Source of the DNA: a virus
Strand: one strand, 5' to 3'
Length of the DNA: 41,536 bases
Virus record (IMG/VR): IMGVR_UViG_3300011258_001284
Coordinates: 1-41,536 of that record
Shown: positions 31,068-38,566 of the stretch, in pieces
Numbering within the stretch: position 1 is the stretch's first letter
How the letters are laid out: each line of letters starts with the position of its first letter
Notes under the pieces: generated by a model
The model's database searches: none
What the model was told of the DNA's origin: nothing
What the model saw: only the letters and a program-made list of their open reading frames with translations
Made by a program: the position numbers and the translations under genes

Positions 31068-31424
31068 ATGGGACTCGACTGTACTGTTTTTGTTCTGGAA
31101 GACTTCGGCAAGTACGTGGCCGCGTCGTTCCGCTTGCGCCGAGCGAACTTCGATTTGTTCTTCGATCTGGAGGGTACCTCGTTGGATATGCTCCAACTAC
31201 CTCACGGGGGTTGGTGTGACACCAGTGACCAGATCCGTGACTCCATTGACGACCTTGAAGATCGGGAGTTGGGTTGGCTTCACGAGGACCCCTACGGAGC
31301 ATCCCTGCGTTGCTATGACCCGCAACAACTCAAAGAGGTGGATGGGCCTGACTTCAATCGGGCCGTCTTCAAGTTTGTGGCCGAGCACTATGCAGACCGC
31401 AAAGTTGTCCTGTTCTGGAGTTGA
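31068..31424 (+). CDS. Rightward cassette protein between direct repeats
   Basis: A 118-residue acidic protein encoded against the terminase and portal genes. The start at 31068 is preferred to 31062 because GGAG then lies 6 bases away. The sequence (CTVFVLEDFGKYVAASFRLR, then DLFFDLEGTSLDMLQL) suggests a small alpha/beta protein. It has no signal peptide or membrane segment. The gene has its own AT-rich promoter region and is enclosed by 34-bp direct repeats. This looks like a moron or a mobile defence/exclusion cassette. No family is recognised. Confidence 0.6.
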   Translation: MGLDCTVFVLEDFGKYVAASFRLRRANFDLFFDLEGTSLDMLQLPHGGWCDTSDQIRDSIDDLEDRELGWLHEDPYGASLRCYDPQQLKEVDGPDFNRAVFKFVAEHYADRKVVLFWS

Positions 31425-31425
31425 C

Positions 31426-31459
31426 TATGCCGGTTGTAGCAAAACACTGTCCCACTACT
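31426..31459. repeat. 34-bp direct repeat, copy 2
   Basis: This second copy begins 2 bp after the stop of the flanked rightward gene and runs over the stop codon of the large terminase gene (31455-31457). Three of 34 positions differ from copy 1. Because it covers the terminase stop, it is probably the original and copy 1 the duplicate. Confidence 0.7.
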
Positions 31460-33086
31460 CAAGTGTAGGTATCTCCCCGCCTCTCACCAGCCAGATAGCC
31501 CGCTCAGTTGCATCTGGGCCGTCGTCATGGGTGCCGCGTGGGATGTCCCGCCACTGCTCCATGTACTCACGACTGAGTTCGGTGGAGAACTGGATCCAGC
31601 CATTAGCAATCTCAGGCTGTAGGGCGACCATGCGGTCGTTCTTGTTGCCTGAGCTGTGGTAGCCGACGGGGTAGAACCGGTGCCGCTTGTTGGCCGCCTT
31701 GCGCGCTGCCTTGTCCCGGTCGAAGTCCTTGCCGTAGAGCGCCTGAAAGCCGTTGTTCTCGTAGCCGAACGTACACCCGTGGTACCGGTCAAAGAGCGCC
31801 CACATCCGGCGGCGGGCCGCGTCTGCTGTGTCCCGCTGCATGTCCCCATGGATGACGTAGATGTAGCCGACGGGGTCTTGAACCACGAGAGCGATGGCTG
31901 CAAAGTCGTTCTTCTCGATCTGCTCAGAGGCGCGGGGGTCAAGCCATGCCGCCAGCGTGCAGTCCCGGATCTTGACCTTGCGCCCTGCCGCGTTGGTGAT
32001 GAACGCGCCGTCAAAGGTGCATCGCTTGAAGGTGTCGGGGTCGTAGACCTGACGGGTAGGGTCAACCGGGTTGTTCTGCTTCTCCGAGTTGAAGGCGGCA
32101 GCACCCTCCCACCACTGCACCATGAGCTCCCACAAGGGTTCCCACTCCTCCCACAACACCAAGGCGCCGGCATCCATGCTCTTGCGGTTGGCCGCGTAGA
32201 AGGCTTGGGCTGTCTCCAACCGGTCGGGGTCGTCCAGGTCAGCCCATAGGCCACGCGTGACTTCCCAGAGGTCCATCCGGTCAGGCCAGGAGATGATGCT
32301 TTGGAACTTGTGGGTGACCCAGCTCGGGCTCTTGAGTAGCCGGGCCAGCATCGAGTCAGCGTGTAGGACAGTGCCGACCACCTGGTAGTACGTGCTGGGG
32401 CCGCCTGCCTTCAGGATGTCCTTCGTGAGGAAGTTCCACGTCTTCTCTCGCTGGATTGGCGAGCGAACCTTCTCCGGGTGTTCAGCATCGTCAAGCAAGA
32501 CCTTGGTAGGCCGAATGCCGTTGTACTTCGTGCCTCGGATGGTGCCACCGAAGCTGAACGCCTTGAGCCGGGTGCCCATCGACTGCTGACCTGGTACCCG
32601 CACGATGAAGTCCGTCTGCGTGCCGCTCACGTCGAAGGGCCCATAGACATCGTGGAAATCTTGGCAGGTCTCCGGGCTGGTGAACGTTCGGTGCAGGTCC
32701 TTGACCAGGTCCTCGGCGAGGTCGTAGGTGGTGGAGATCACCGCCACATACGCCTCGAGCCCATACACAACATCGTGCAGCAACTCGGCATAGCTCCGCA
32801 GCGTGCTCTTGGCGCCACCACGCGGGGCAGCGTCCGCCTCTTGCCGCTTGCTCTTGCGCTCCGTCCAGCACACCTTGGGGCGACTCAGGAAGTCGCGGTG
32901 CATCAGGTTGAAGGGTGCTGGGAAGCGGTCAGGGAAGAAGGCCGCGCAGAACAGCGCCCGGTCCTTTCGGCACCGCATCCACATCGCGTCGTCCACCTCT
33001 TGCGCAGACCACGACGACACCGCTTCCAGGAAGGCCCCGGTGGGGAGGTCGAGCAAGGCTTGGGCAGATGGCGGGAGTGCGGTCAC
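31455..33086 (-). CDS. terL: Terminase large subunit
   Basis: A 543-residue packaging motor and nuclease. The ATPase domain has a Walker A-like segment PRGGAKST (88-95) and a Walker B segment VLLDDAE (196-202). The nuclease domain begins near 350 with WLDPRA (Asp383) and has an acidic pair in a final HDDGPDATE segment. This is the standard two-domain layout. The enzyme cuts concatemers and pumps DNA into the prohead through the portal. The start is GTG at 33086, overlapping the upstream stop as GTGA. Its stop lies inside a direct repeat copy. Confidence 0.9.
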   Translation of the reverse strand: MTALPPSAQALLDLPTGAFLEAVSSWSAQEVDDAMWMRCRKDRALFCAAFFPDRFPAPFNLMHRDFLSRPKVCWTERKSKRQEADAAPRGGAKSTLRSYAELLHDVVYGLEAYVAVISTTYDLAEDLVKDLHRTFTSPETCQDFHDVYGPFDVSGTQTDFIVRVPGQQSMGTRLKAFSFGGTIRGTKYNGIRPTKVLLDDAEHPEKVRSPIQREKTWNFLTKDILKAGGPSTYYQVVGTVLHADSMLARLLKSPSWVTHKFQSIISWPDRMDLWEVTRGLWADLDDPDRLETAQAFYAANRKSMDAGALVLWEEWEPLWELMVQWWEGAAAFNSEKQNNPVDPTRQVYDPDTFKRCTFDGAFITNAAGRKVKIRDCTLAAWLDPRASEQIEKNDFAAIALVVQDPVGYIYVIHGDMQRDTADAARRRMWALFDRYHGCTFGYENNGFQALYGKDFDRDKAARKAANKRHRFYPVGYHSSGNKNDRMVALQPEIANGWIQFSTELSREYMEQWRDIPRGTHDDGPDATERAIWLVRGGEIPTLE

Positions 33087-33265
33087 TTGGCTCTACGTTG
33101 TGCTCGATTCAACCGTTGCGGCTGCGGGTCCAAATACTCAACCACCCTCGGCCAAGGTTTATGCGCGATGCTTGGGTCGTACCCGTTGGCTCGAATGCCT
33201 GCTAAGCGACGCCACTGCTCGGCAACTTGCGGGCTTAACAAGACCTTGTCTGGTGTCTCGATCAC
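33083..33265 (-). CDS. Hypothetical 60-residue protein with NRAQRR tail
   Basis: Small protein ending in LNRAQRRAK. A similar LNRKQRRK tail is found in the gene at 34362. The start is GTG at 33265, preceded by GGGGAGGACGAA, and both ends form 4-nt overlaps. A basic tail of this kind could bind nucleic acid. Otherwise unknown. Confidence 0.55.
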   Translation of the reverse strand: MIETPDKVLLSPQVAEQWRRLAGIRANGYDPSIAHKPWPRVVEYLDPQPQRLNRAQRRAK

Positions 33266-33402
33266 TTCGTCCTCCCCTTGCTTAGTTCGTCCCTAAGCTC
33301 CTGCAGGCTCTCTTTCGTGAGCGGCGGAATCGTTGCGTACCGGTGCTTCATCCATTCGGGCTTGATGGGTTCCGGCCTGCTATTCGGCGGGTACTTCTTC
33401 AC
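33262..33402 (-). CDS. 46-residue mini-gene
   Basis: A 46-codon gene between two larger neighbours. Its GTG overlaps the upstream stop as GTGA and its stop overlaps the next GTG as GTGA. AAAGGGGGTGTGAA precedes the start. The protein is basic (MKHRYATIPPLTKESLQELR) and ends GRTK, which is the translation of the ribosome-binding linker for the next gene. Function unknown. Confidence 0.55.
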   Translation of the reverse strand: MKKYPPNSRPEPIKPEWMKHRYATIPPLTKESLQELRDELSKGRTK

Positions 33403-33887
33403 TTCACACCCCCTTTAGGGCGCGGGGTTACCAGCGCGGTGGCGCCATGCCAATCAACCACGCAATCAAAGGCGCCTGCGTAGTCGCTGAAGTACACCCC
33501 TTTCCAGCACTCCACCACGGCCCCAAAAGCGCCCCTAAAGCCAGGGGTAACGATGGAAAAACAAATTTCCCACTCGCTTCCGCCGTCCTCGATGTACCGA
33601 ATGCCGGCGCCCCATGCCGTCTCTTTGATGGCGTCCCGCAGGCTGGGTGCTTGGGTGTGGGCTGTCATCGCCTCGGGGTCAAACTCAGGGCCAGGCTTCG
33701 CCACCGTGCCGGTAGTGCTTGGAACCTGTGCTGCCTCCAACTCCGCGATGCGAGTGGCTAAAACCTTCTCCCTACTCGCAGTCGTTGATTTCAACACCTT
33801 AAACAACCGACGAGCACCGTCCCGCTCCTCCCTCAGCTTCGCATTCTCAATCACCAACAGGCTCAATGCCCGTGCTTGCTTGCTCAC
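33399..33887 (-). CDS. Hypothetical protein with shared coiled-coil N-terminus
   Basis: A 162-residue protein. The first 22 residues (MSKQARALSLLVIENAKLRE) are nearly the same as those of the gene at 35748, and a coiled coil continues to about residue 55. The C-terminal part is different: a beta-rich domain with GGSEWEICFSIVTPGF and several Trp residues. The shared N-terminal helix may be a common oligomerisation or docking module. The start is GTG at 33887. Confidence 0.55.
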   Translation of the reverse strand: MSKQARALSLLVIENAKLREERDGARRLFKVLKSTTASREKVLATRIAELEAAQVPSTTGTVAKPGPEFDPEAMTAHTQAPSLRDAIKETAWGAGIRYIEDGGSEWEICFSIVTPGFRGAFGAVVECWKGVYFSDYAGAFDCVVDWHGATALVTPRPKGGVK

Positions 33888-34141
33888 TTCGTCTCCTTGT
33901 GGCAGTAGTAGCCAGAGAGCACCCTTACAAGTTCCACCGCCACACCTATGCCATGCCCGTGGGTCAACGGCAGAATAGCCCGCTCGAACTTTTGCTGGAT
34001 GAGTAGAGCCTTGGCCGTCTCGGGCCCCATCACTGCTTTCAGCATGTCCTCAGGGTCGGCGTCGATCCCCTTCGCGTACTCCACGATCTCCATCGTCGCC
34101 TTCAGCACGCCGGCGTGCCACTCGTCTTTAGTCATCTTCAC
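33884..34141 (-). CDS. Hypothetical 85-residue protein
   Basis: Unknown, mostly helical protein (DEWHAGVLKATMEIVEYAKG, then ETAKALLIQQKFERAILPLT). It starts at GTG 34141, after AGGAGGACGAA, and ends HKETK, again translated from the next ribosome-binding linker. No motif seen. Confidence 0.5.
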   Translation of the reverse strand: MKMTKDEWHAGVLKATMEIVEYAKGIDADPEDMLKAVMGPETAKALLIQQKFERAILPLTHGHGIGVAVELVRVLSGYYCHKETK

Positions 34142-34365
34142 TTCGTCCTCCTGGATATCCCCAACAAAGACGCTTGAGCCTCATAGATTTCCAGCGCTTC
34201 AGCACACCCACGCTTGTGCCACTCCGGTCGTGCAAACCCCAACCACATCAAAATGTGAGCAACGGGGCCGAGCACCCACATCCTGCGGGCGTGTTTGTTC
34301 TGCCGGCTAATCAGCCGATCCAACTCTTTGGAGTCCTCCGGCGTCCATGTGTCATACCTGCTCAC
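34138..34365 (-). CDS. Hypothetical 75-residue protein
   Basis: Unknown protein with an N-terminal charged part (DTWTPEDSKELDRLISRQNK) and a hydrophobic stretch near residues 29-45 (MWVLGPVAHILMWLGFA) that could be membrane-associated. It starts at GTG 34365 after GGGAGGACGAA. It may sit at the inner membrane, but the segment is short. Confidence 0.5.
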   Translation of the reverse strand: MSRYDTWTPEDSKELDRLISRQNKHARRMWVLGPVAHILMWLGFARPEWHKRGCAEALEIYEAQASLLGISRRTK

Positions 34366-34613
34366 TTCGTCCTCCCAGACTTAATCACCTTGCGGCGCTG
34401 CTTCCTGTTCAACCCGCTCGGGTGCGGGGTGGGCTGTGGTGGCGCCTTGTCAGTAAGGTTGGGCAAGGTTGGCGGCGCGAAAGATGCGAAGGACGCCCTC
34501 TCCTCCTCCTGCGATAGACGCGCCATCAAGGAACGCCCCAACGCGGTTGAACTCGCAATTAGCGCCTTCTCCCCTGGGCTCCAGTCATCAACTATTATGC
34601 GTGTTGGTCTCAC
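34362..34613 (-). CDS. Hypothetical 83-residue protein with NRKQRR tail
   Basis: Unknown protein with a helical first half, a Pro-rich linker (APPQPTPHPSG) and a basic tail (LNRKQRRKVIK). The tail resembles that of the 60-residue protein at 33083. The start is GTG at 34613, with GGGAGGACGAA before it. Nucleic-acid binding is possible. Confidence 0.5.
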   Translation of the reverse strand: MRPTRIIVDDWSPGEKALIASSTALGRSLMARLSQEEERASFASFAPPTLPNLTDKAPPQPTPHPSGLNRKQRRKVIKSGRTK

Positions 34614-35116
34614 TTCGTCCTCCCAGACGCTTCAGTCCTCTTCACCGCAGCCGCGTACCTCGCAGCCCGGTCTCCTCCGCTCTCTTCCTTCTCCCCTTGC
34701 CCGGTCGCCTGTAGAAGCGGGCCAGCCAGGGTGAGAGCTCGCACGATGTTCATGGCTGCTTGCGACTTCTGGGGCAGGGGTAGCTCCGGGTCTTGCCATG
34801 CGGCGCCGTCCGCTGCCATATCGTTCAACCGTCCCACCACCACACCGAGGATGCCTTCAAGCTGCTTGAGCGCTCCCCTTTCTGCCGCTGCGGTGACCGT
34901 TTCCGTCTGAAGTGTCCGAAATTGTGAATCCTTCGTCCGGTCCCGCTGCTTCCACCAGTTGCGAATCGTGGTTCGCGTGGGGCTTTCGCACTCTGGGTCT
35001 GCCTTCATCCCTTCTTCCACTGACTGGAAGTTCGGCACCCACTCCCCGTCCACCTCCATAGCGGTCAGCCAAAGACGTGCGAGTGCTTCTGATTTGGTCT
35101 CGGCGCGGTATGCCAT
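34610..35116 (-). CDS. terS: Probable terminase small subunit
   Basis: A 168-residue, mostly helical protein. Its N-terminal part has a helix-turn-helix-like pattern (FQSVEEGMKADPECESPTRT, then IRNWWKQRD), followed by helices that may form an oligomer core (LKQLEGILGVVVGRLNDMA) and a charged, disordered C-terminus. This fits small terminases, which recognise the packaging site and stimulate the large subunit. It lies six genes upstream of the large terminase in the same operon. The assignment depends on build and position. Confidence 0.5.
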   Translation of the reverse strand: MAYRAETKSEALARLWLTAMEVDGEWVPNFQSVEEGMKADPECESPTRTTIRNWWKQRDRTKDSQFRTLQTETVTAAAERGALKQLEGILGVVVGRLNDMAADGAAWQDPELPLPQKSQAAMNIVRALTLAGPLLQATGQGEKEESGGDRAARYAAAVKRTEASGRTK

Positions 35117-35155
35117 AGGGAATCCTACCCCGCCGCCTGGCAGGGTGTGCTGTTT

Positions 35156-35401
35156 TCAGGCTTCGGCCGCTTCGCGATGTGCTGCGTGCAGGCGTAACTC
35201 AGCCTCCACCTCTGCCCGTCGTGCCGCTGCATGGTGCCCCTTGAACACCTCCACCCGCATCGGTGGCTCCCCTGCATCCCCCGACAGGTGAATCACCCAC
35301 GGTGCGATGACGCTGGACTGCTCGCCAATGACGTTCAACGCCAGCACCAGCGCCTCTTGCGGGTTCGCCTTTGCCCATGCTGCGGCGTCGGTGGCGGTCA
35401 T
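35156..35401 (-). CDS. Hypothetical 81-residue protein
   Basis: Unknown protein, Ala-rich and helical at both ends with a short beta-like centre (SSVIAPWVIHLSGDAGEPP). ATG at 35401 overlaps the upstream stop. A 39-bp gap without notable motifs separates it from the small terminase gene. Confidence 0.5.
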   Translation of the reverse strand: MTATDAAAWAKANPQEALVLALNVIGEQSSVIAPWVIHLSGDAGEPPMRVEVFKGHHAAARRAEVEAELRLHAAHREAAEA

Positions 35402-35751
35402 TGAATCGCCTTCAAGCGCGCCTCGGTCACCATCTCCACTGGCCGGCAGTCATCACACATCCACTTCAAGCGAATCGCCTCCGCCTTGGTTGCGTGGATG
35501 GTGCTGCAGCAGTGGTCACACTCATGCGCTCGGACTCGCTGGTGCTTTGGGCATCGGTGGTCGTCCTTGTCCAAGTCCCACTCCGGCAGCCCATAAACCG
35601 CTTCGATGTTGGCACCGTTGGTCTCCCACCCTGTCGGGGTAGCTGCTACCTCGCATCCTTCGTGGTCGCAAGACACCGCCATCGTGAGCACCACTGGCCT
35701 CCATTCAGCGTGGTACGCGGACCACCCAAGCCTCCCGGTTGTCGTGATCAC
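35398..35751 (-). CDS. Cys/His zinc-finger protein
   Basis: A 117-residue protein with several metal-binding pairs: C-x4-C (CDHEGC) near residue 29, C-P-K-H near 67, C-x2-C-C (CDHCC) near 78 and C-x2-C (CDDC) near 98. This suggests two zinc sites. The start is GTG at 35751 in GTGA overlap with the upstream gene. A DNA-binding or scaffold role is possible; the family is not recognised. Confidence 0.55.
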   Translation of the reverse strand: MITTTGRLGWSAYHAEWRPVVLTMAVSCDHEGCEVAATPTGWETNGANIEAVYGLPEWDLDKDDHRCPKHQRVRAHECDHCCSTIHATKAEAIRLKWMCDDCRPVEMVTEARLKAIQ

Positions 35752-36632
35752 AACCCACCCCCATCGCATCGCCCATCCCGTAGTCCCTCACGGCGTAGCA
35801 ACTCCTCATACCCAACAAGGGAGGCGTGTGTGGAGACCGTGCCGCCCCAACTGCCGTCATGCCCCCGCTTCCAGGCATTCTGCAACTCCGGGGCAAGATC
35901 TGATGGCATCGCATCACACCCTGCATCGCGGGCACGTCGCCCACGCAGGAAGCTCAACGCCTTAGCGTCCATCAAATCCCGGCGCTCCTGCACCATCACA
36001 CGCTGCGCCACGAACAGGGACGGCATCGCCCCTGACGCTCCTGGGAAGCCCGCCTCAAACCACGGGTAGAGCTTGTGCCCCAGCGCCAACCAGCGCAGCG
36101 CCGGGTCCTTATCCGGGTCGCCTGCATACTCGGCGCGGAGCACCTCCAAGAGAGCGCGGGCTGTCGGGTGCAGGCTGACAGCCTGGTTACCCTCTCGCCC
36201 TGCCCGCAACTCAGCCGCCAGAGCATCCCGGTCCCGCTGCATGGCTTCGAGCTGGCCCTTGACGCGCTCATATGCCTCCTGGTTCTCCTCAGTCATCGCT
36301 GCCGATGCCTCGATAGCCTCCCGTGTCGTGCTGTAGGTGTCCAAACCCACATCAGCCAACGCACTACGCACATCAGCCACGTGTAGGCGCTCGACGTTCA
36401 GTTCCTCTTGTAGACGGTCGCGCTGTTCATACAAGCTCTGTCGTTCAGCCATTGCCCGGCTGTAGTTGATGCCCGCTGCCTTGAGCTCGGCGCGGTCGTT
36501 CTGCAACTCAGCCGAGAGACCGTCTCCCGCCTCTTTGTGCCAGTCGGCCCTCTTTCGTGCCGCGTACAACTCATCCCTTAGTGCCGCGTTCTGCAACACC
36601 AACACCGCCATCGCCTTTGCTTGCTTGCTCAT
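35748..36632 (-). CDS. Long coiled-coil protein
   Basis: A 294-residue protein whose first 22 residues (MSKQAKAMAVLVLQNAALRD) match the start of the gene at 33399. A coiled coil follows to about residue 150, rich in Glu, Arg and Gln (LYEQRDRLQEELNVERLHVA). The C-terminal 130 residues form a separate helical domain. The start at 36632 is chosen because it overlaps the upstream stop as ATGA; the open frame continues upstream across that gene. Function unknown. Confidence 0.6.
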   Translation of the reverse strand: MSKQAKAMAVLVLQNAALRDELYAARKRADWHKEAGDGLSAELQNDRAELKAAGINYSRAMAERQSLYEQRDRLQEELNVERLHVADVRSALADVGLDTYSTTREAIEASAAMTEENQEAYERVKGQLEAMQRDRDALAAELRAGREGNQAVSLHPTARALLEVLRAEYAGDPDKDPALRWLALGHKLYPWFEAGFPGASGAMPSLFVAQRVMVQERRDLMDAKALSFLRGRRARDAGCDAMPSDLAPELQNAWKRGHDGSWGGTVSTHASLVGYEELLRREGLRDGRCDGGGL

Positions 36633-36991
36633 GGTGCGGCCTCCAGCGCAGCGACCAGCGCATCGGCGTAGGCAGTACCCCTGTACTGATGAAGCCGCCC
36701 GTCGGGCCAGTCCACAACGATGCTGCTGCAAGCGGGCAGGATCGTCAGCTTGCGAATCAACGCCCCCGCCTCCTGCACCAACGCCAGTAGACACCCCACC
36801 GTGGCAGCGTCGGCAAGGTCGGGGATAGCCACCTCGGAAGCCTGCACGAATCCATCCCCTTCGGTCGGCCCCACAAGGCGCTCATACTCCCAGGCTTCGT
36901 ACTCATTAAAGGCACACCTCATCCCCGGCATCCACCGCCATCCCTTGCAGGCCACCGCACGTCGCCCCAACTCTTGCATTTCTTCGGTCAT
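36629..36991 (-). CDS. Hypothetical 120-residue protein
   Basis: Unknown protein. It resembles the gene at 37580 in layout: a Gly-Trp-Arg near residue 17, PDLADAATVGCLLALVQEAG in the middle and a final helix after a GTAYADALVAALEAA stretch. The pattern is common in small phage proteins of unknown role. The ATG overlaps the upstream stop as ATGA. Confidence 0.5.
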   Translation of the reverse strand: MTEEMQELGRRAVACKGWRWMPGMRCAFNEYEAWEYERLVGPTEGDGFVQASEVAIPDLADAATVGCLLALVQEAGALIRKLTILPACSSIVVDWPDGRLHQYRGTAYADALVAALEAAP

Positions 36992-37224
36992 CCCTTCCTC
37001 CCACTCTCAACACCAGCACGCACGTACTCCCCGAGCTCCGCGTCACTCATGCCCAACAGGTCTGCCACCTCTTGCAGGCGACCGACCACCGGAGCCTGTC
37101 CTGCCCGCCAGTTGGCCACGGTGGCCTTGCACACATCGAGCTTAGCCATCACATCCACCGAGCGCAGCCCGGCCCGTGCCATGTAGAGCCGCACCAGGTA
37201 GCCGCGTGTTCTTGGCTGGCTCAT
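36988..37224 (-). CDS. XRE-family HTH protein
   Basis: A 78-residue DNA-binding protein of the Cro/C1 type. The helix-turn-helix is seen at residues 15-45 (AGLRSVDVMAKLDVCKATVA, then NWRAGQ), followed by a third and fourth helix (GRLQEVADLLGMSDAELGEY). The start at 37224 gives an ATGA overlap; an upstream ATG at 37287 lies inside the neighbouring gene. It is a second candidate regulator beside the one at 4101. It may switch from early to late expression. Confidence 0.7.
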   Translation of the reverse strand: MSQPRTRGYLVRLYMARAGLRSVDVMAKLDVCKATVANWRAGQAPVVGRLQEVADLLGMSDAELGEYVRAGVESGRKG

Positions 37225-37583
37225 GTGGTGCTCCCTTTGAAGGCGTAGCCCTGAAAGCCGCGCCCCAGATCGTGGGGGGCTTCCCATCCGTCAAATCCAT
37301 TGCGGAACGTACACAGCGCCGCGTAGACAATCCCAGTCGCCACCCAGTCATCCATCCAGCCCGCTTCGTAGTCCTCACCCCAGCGGCCATGCGCGGAGAA
37401 TACCGCGTCCGCGTCGGCCACATAGCCCTTTAAAGGCTCTCGCCACGCCTCCTCAGGAGGCCATTGGTGTTGTGGGCCGACATTGAGGGTCCACCGGGCG
37501 CCCCGAGCACGGAAGAACCAACACAACCCATCAACCGTGCCCCGCCCTTGAACCGGCACACTACCTTCTATCACGTCCTTCAT
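37221..37583 (-). CDS. Hypothetical 120-residue protein
   Basis: Unknown protein, unusually rich in Trp and Gly (GLCWFFRARGARWTLNVGPQ, GRWGEDYEAGWMDDWVATG). It is likely a compact alpha/beta fold. The ATG overlaps the upstream stop as ATGA. It precedes the HTH gene and is probably co-translated with it. Confidence 0.5.
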   Translation of the reverse strand: MKDVIEGSVPVQGRGTVDGLCWFFRARGARWTLNVGPQHQWPPEEAWREPLKGYVADADAVFSAHGRWGEDYEAGWMDDWVATGIVYAALCTFRNGFDGWEAPHDLGRGFQGYAFKGSTT

Positions 37584-37981
37584 CCCTGCTCCTTTGCCGC
37601 GACGATGGCGGCTGCCAGTGCTTGACCTCGGGTGGCTTCAATCCCGAGCAGTTGGTGGAACCCGTCCTGTGCCTTGGACAGTCGGACGATCCAAGACCCC
37701 CGGACATACAACAGGTCAGTAGGGCCCCCGCACACCTCCTCCGCCAACAGCCGTAGGTGACCCTCGTTGGAAGGGTGGTCGAGGTCGATGGTCTCGCCGT
37801 CTGCAAGCCGGGCGTAGATCTCCCCGCATCCCTTTGTGATGAAGATGCCCACGGGGTTCTCTTCCAGGTCCGTCCGCTCGTAGAAAAACACCGACCCTTC
37901 AGTGCTCACCAGCCCGGTGAGCTTCCGCCACCCCACCACCGCCACCAGCCGTTCAGCCAGCGCCTTTCCTTCGTCGTTCAT
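37580..37981 (-). CDS. Hypothetical 133-residue protein
   Basis: Unknown protein that begins a leftward sub-operon with its own promoter. The N-terminus (ALAERLVAVVGWRKLTGLV) and the C-terminal helix (RGQALAAAIVAAKEQG) resemble the corresponding parts of the gene at 36629. The centre is beta-rich. GGGAGAAGG precedes the ATG. Confidence 0.55.
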   Translation of the reverse strand: MNDEGKALAERLVAVVGWRKLTGLVSTEGSVFFYERTDLEENPVGIFITKGCGEIYARLADGETIDLDHPSNEGHLRLLAEEVCGGPTDLLYVRGSWIVRLSKAQDGFHQLLGIEATRGQALAAAIVAAKEQG

Positions 37982-38003
37982 CCCTTCTCCCTTGTGGATA
38001 TAG

Positions 38004-38032
38004 ACAATAGCCTAACCCCAACGGCGTGTCAC
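38004..38032 (-). promoter_or_regulatory. Sigma70-like leftward promoter
   Basis: On the leftward strand GTGACA (38027-38032) is followed after 17 bp by TATTGT (38004-38009). The -35 box matches 5 of 6 bases and the -10 box 4 of 6. It lies in a 66-bp gap before the gene at 37981. The GGCTATTGTCT context recurs upstream of the fibre gene at 12759. Confidence 0.55.
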
Positions 38033-38047
38033 CTACTTTCCTTAGCC

Positions 38048-38566
38048 TTAAGCAAAATCCCCATCCATCCACGCCGGGTGGTTGTCCCGCCAATCCTCAG
38101 CGTCGAACCGCTCCACCGGTGCTGGTGGTGGCTCAAGGGGTGGCTCCGCGCCCCTCTCCTGCACCCCGTACTGCTCTTCGGCCTGCCGCTCAGGTGGCCC
38201 AAGCCCTGCCATGCGCTCCAGCTCCTCCAGCGCTGCAGGTGCCTTTGGTGTGTTGGGGCTGCCATGGTGCGGGAAGGCGAGCTGCATTAGCCGCTGCACT
38301 CCGGGGCGGGGGTCAATGGCCCAATGCACACCCTCCACCATGCCCCTCTGCTGCGCGAACCGGGCGAACTGGCGCACGTTGGTGGCGGGCCCCTTCGCCT
38401 CGGCGTTCTCCCCACCGCTGGAGATGGCTTGCGCGATGTGGGCGCCGCTCGAGCAGTCGCACGCCAACACCATCGTCGTGGCGGTGCCCTGCTTGGCTGG
38501 CAGGTTGCGCACGGTGTCGCGGACATACACGACGTAGCGGACGCCCCCGGAACAGCACAAGCTCAC
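38048..38566 (-). CDS. Hypothetical 172-residue protein
   Basis: Unknown protein. The first half looks alpha/beta (VRYVVYVRDTVRNLPAKQG, CDCSSGAHIAQAISSG). The second half is charged and Pro-rich (PPLEPPPAPVERFDAEDWRD), probably disordered. The start is GTG at 38566, overlapping the upstream stop. It is the last gene of the replication cluster before an intergenic promoter. Confidence 0.5.
   Translation of the reverse strand: MSLCCSGGVRYVVYVRDTVRNLPAKQGTATTMVLACDCSSGAHIAQAISSGGENAEAKGPATNVRQFARFAQQRGMVEGVHWAIDPRPGVQRLMQLAFPHHGSPNTPKAPAALEELERMAGLGPPERQAEEQYGVQERGAEPPLEPPPAPVERFDAEDWRDNHPAWMDGDFA

Noticed and set aside
31440-31459. Sigma54 promoter (GG...GC spacing in the TGGGACAGTG...TTGC element)
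   Set aside because: The spacing of GG and GC fits at some copies, but other copies of the same motif lack the GC, so a common sigma54 promoter is not supported.
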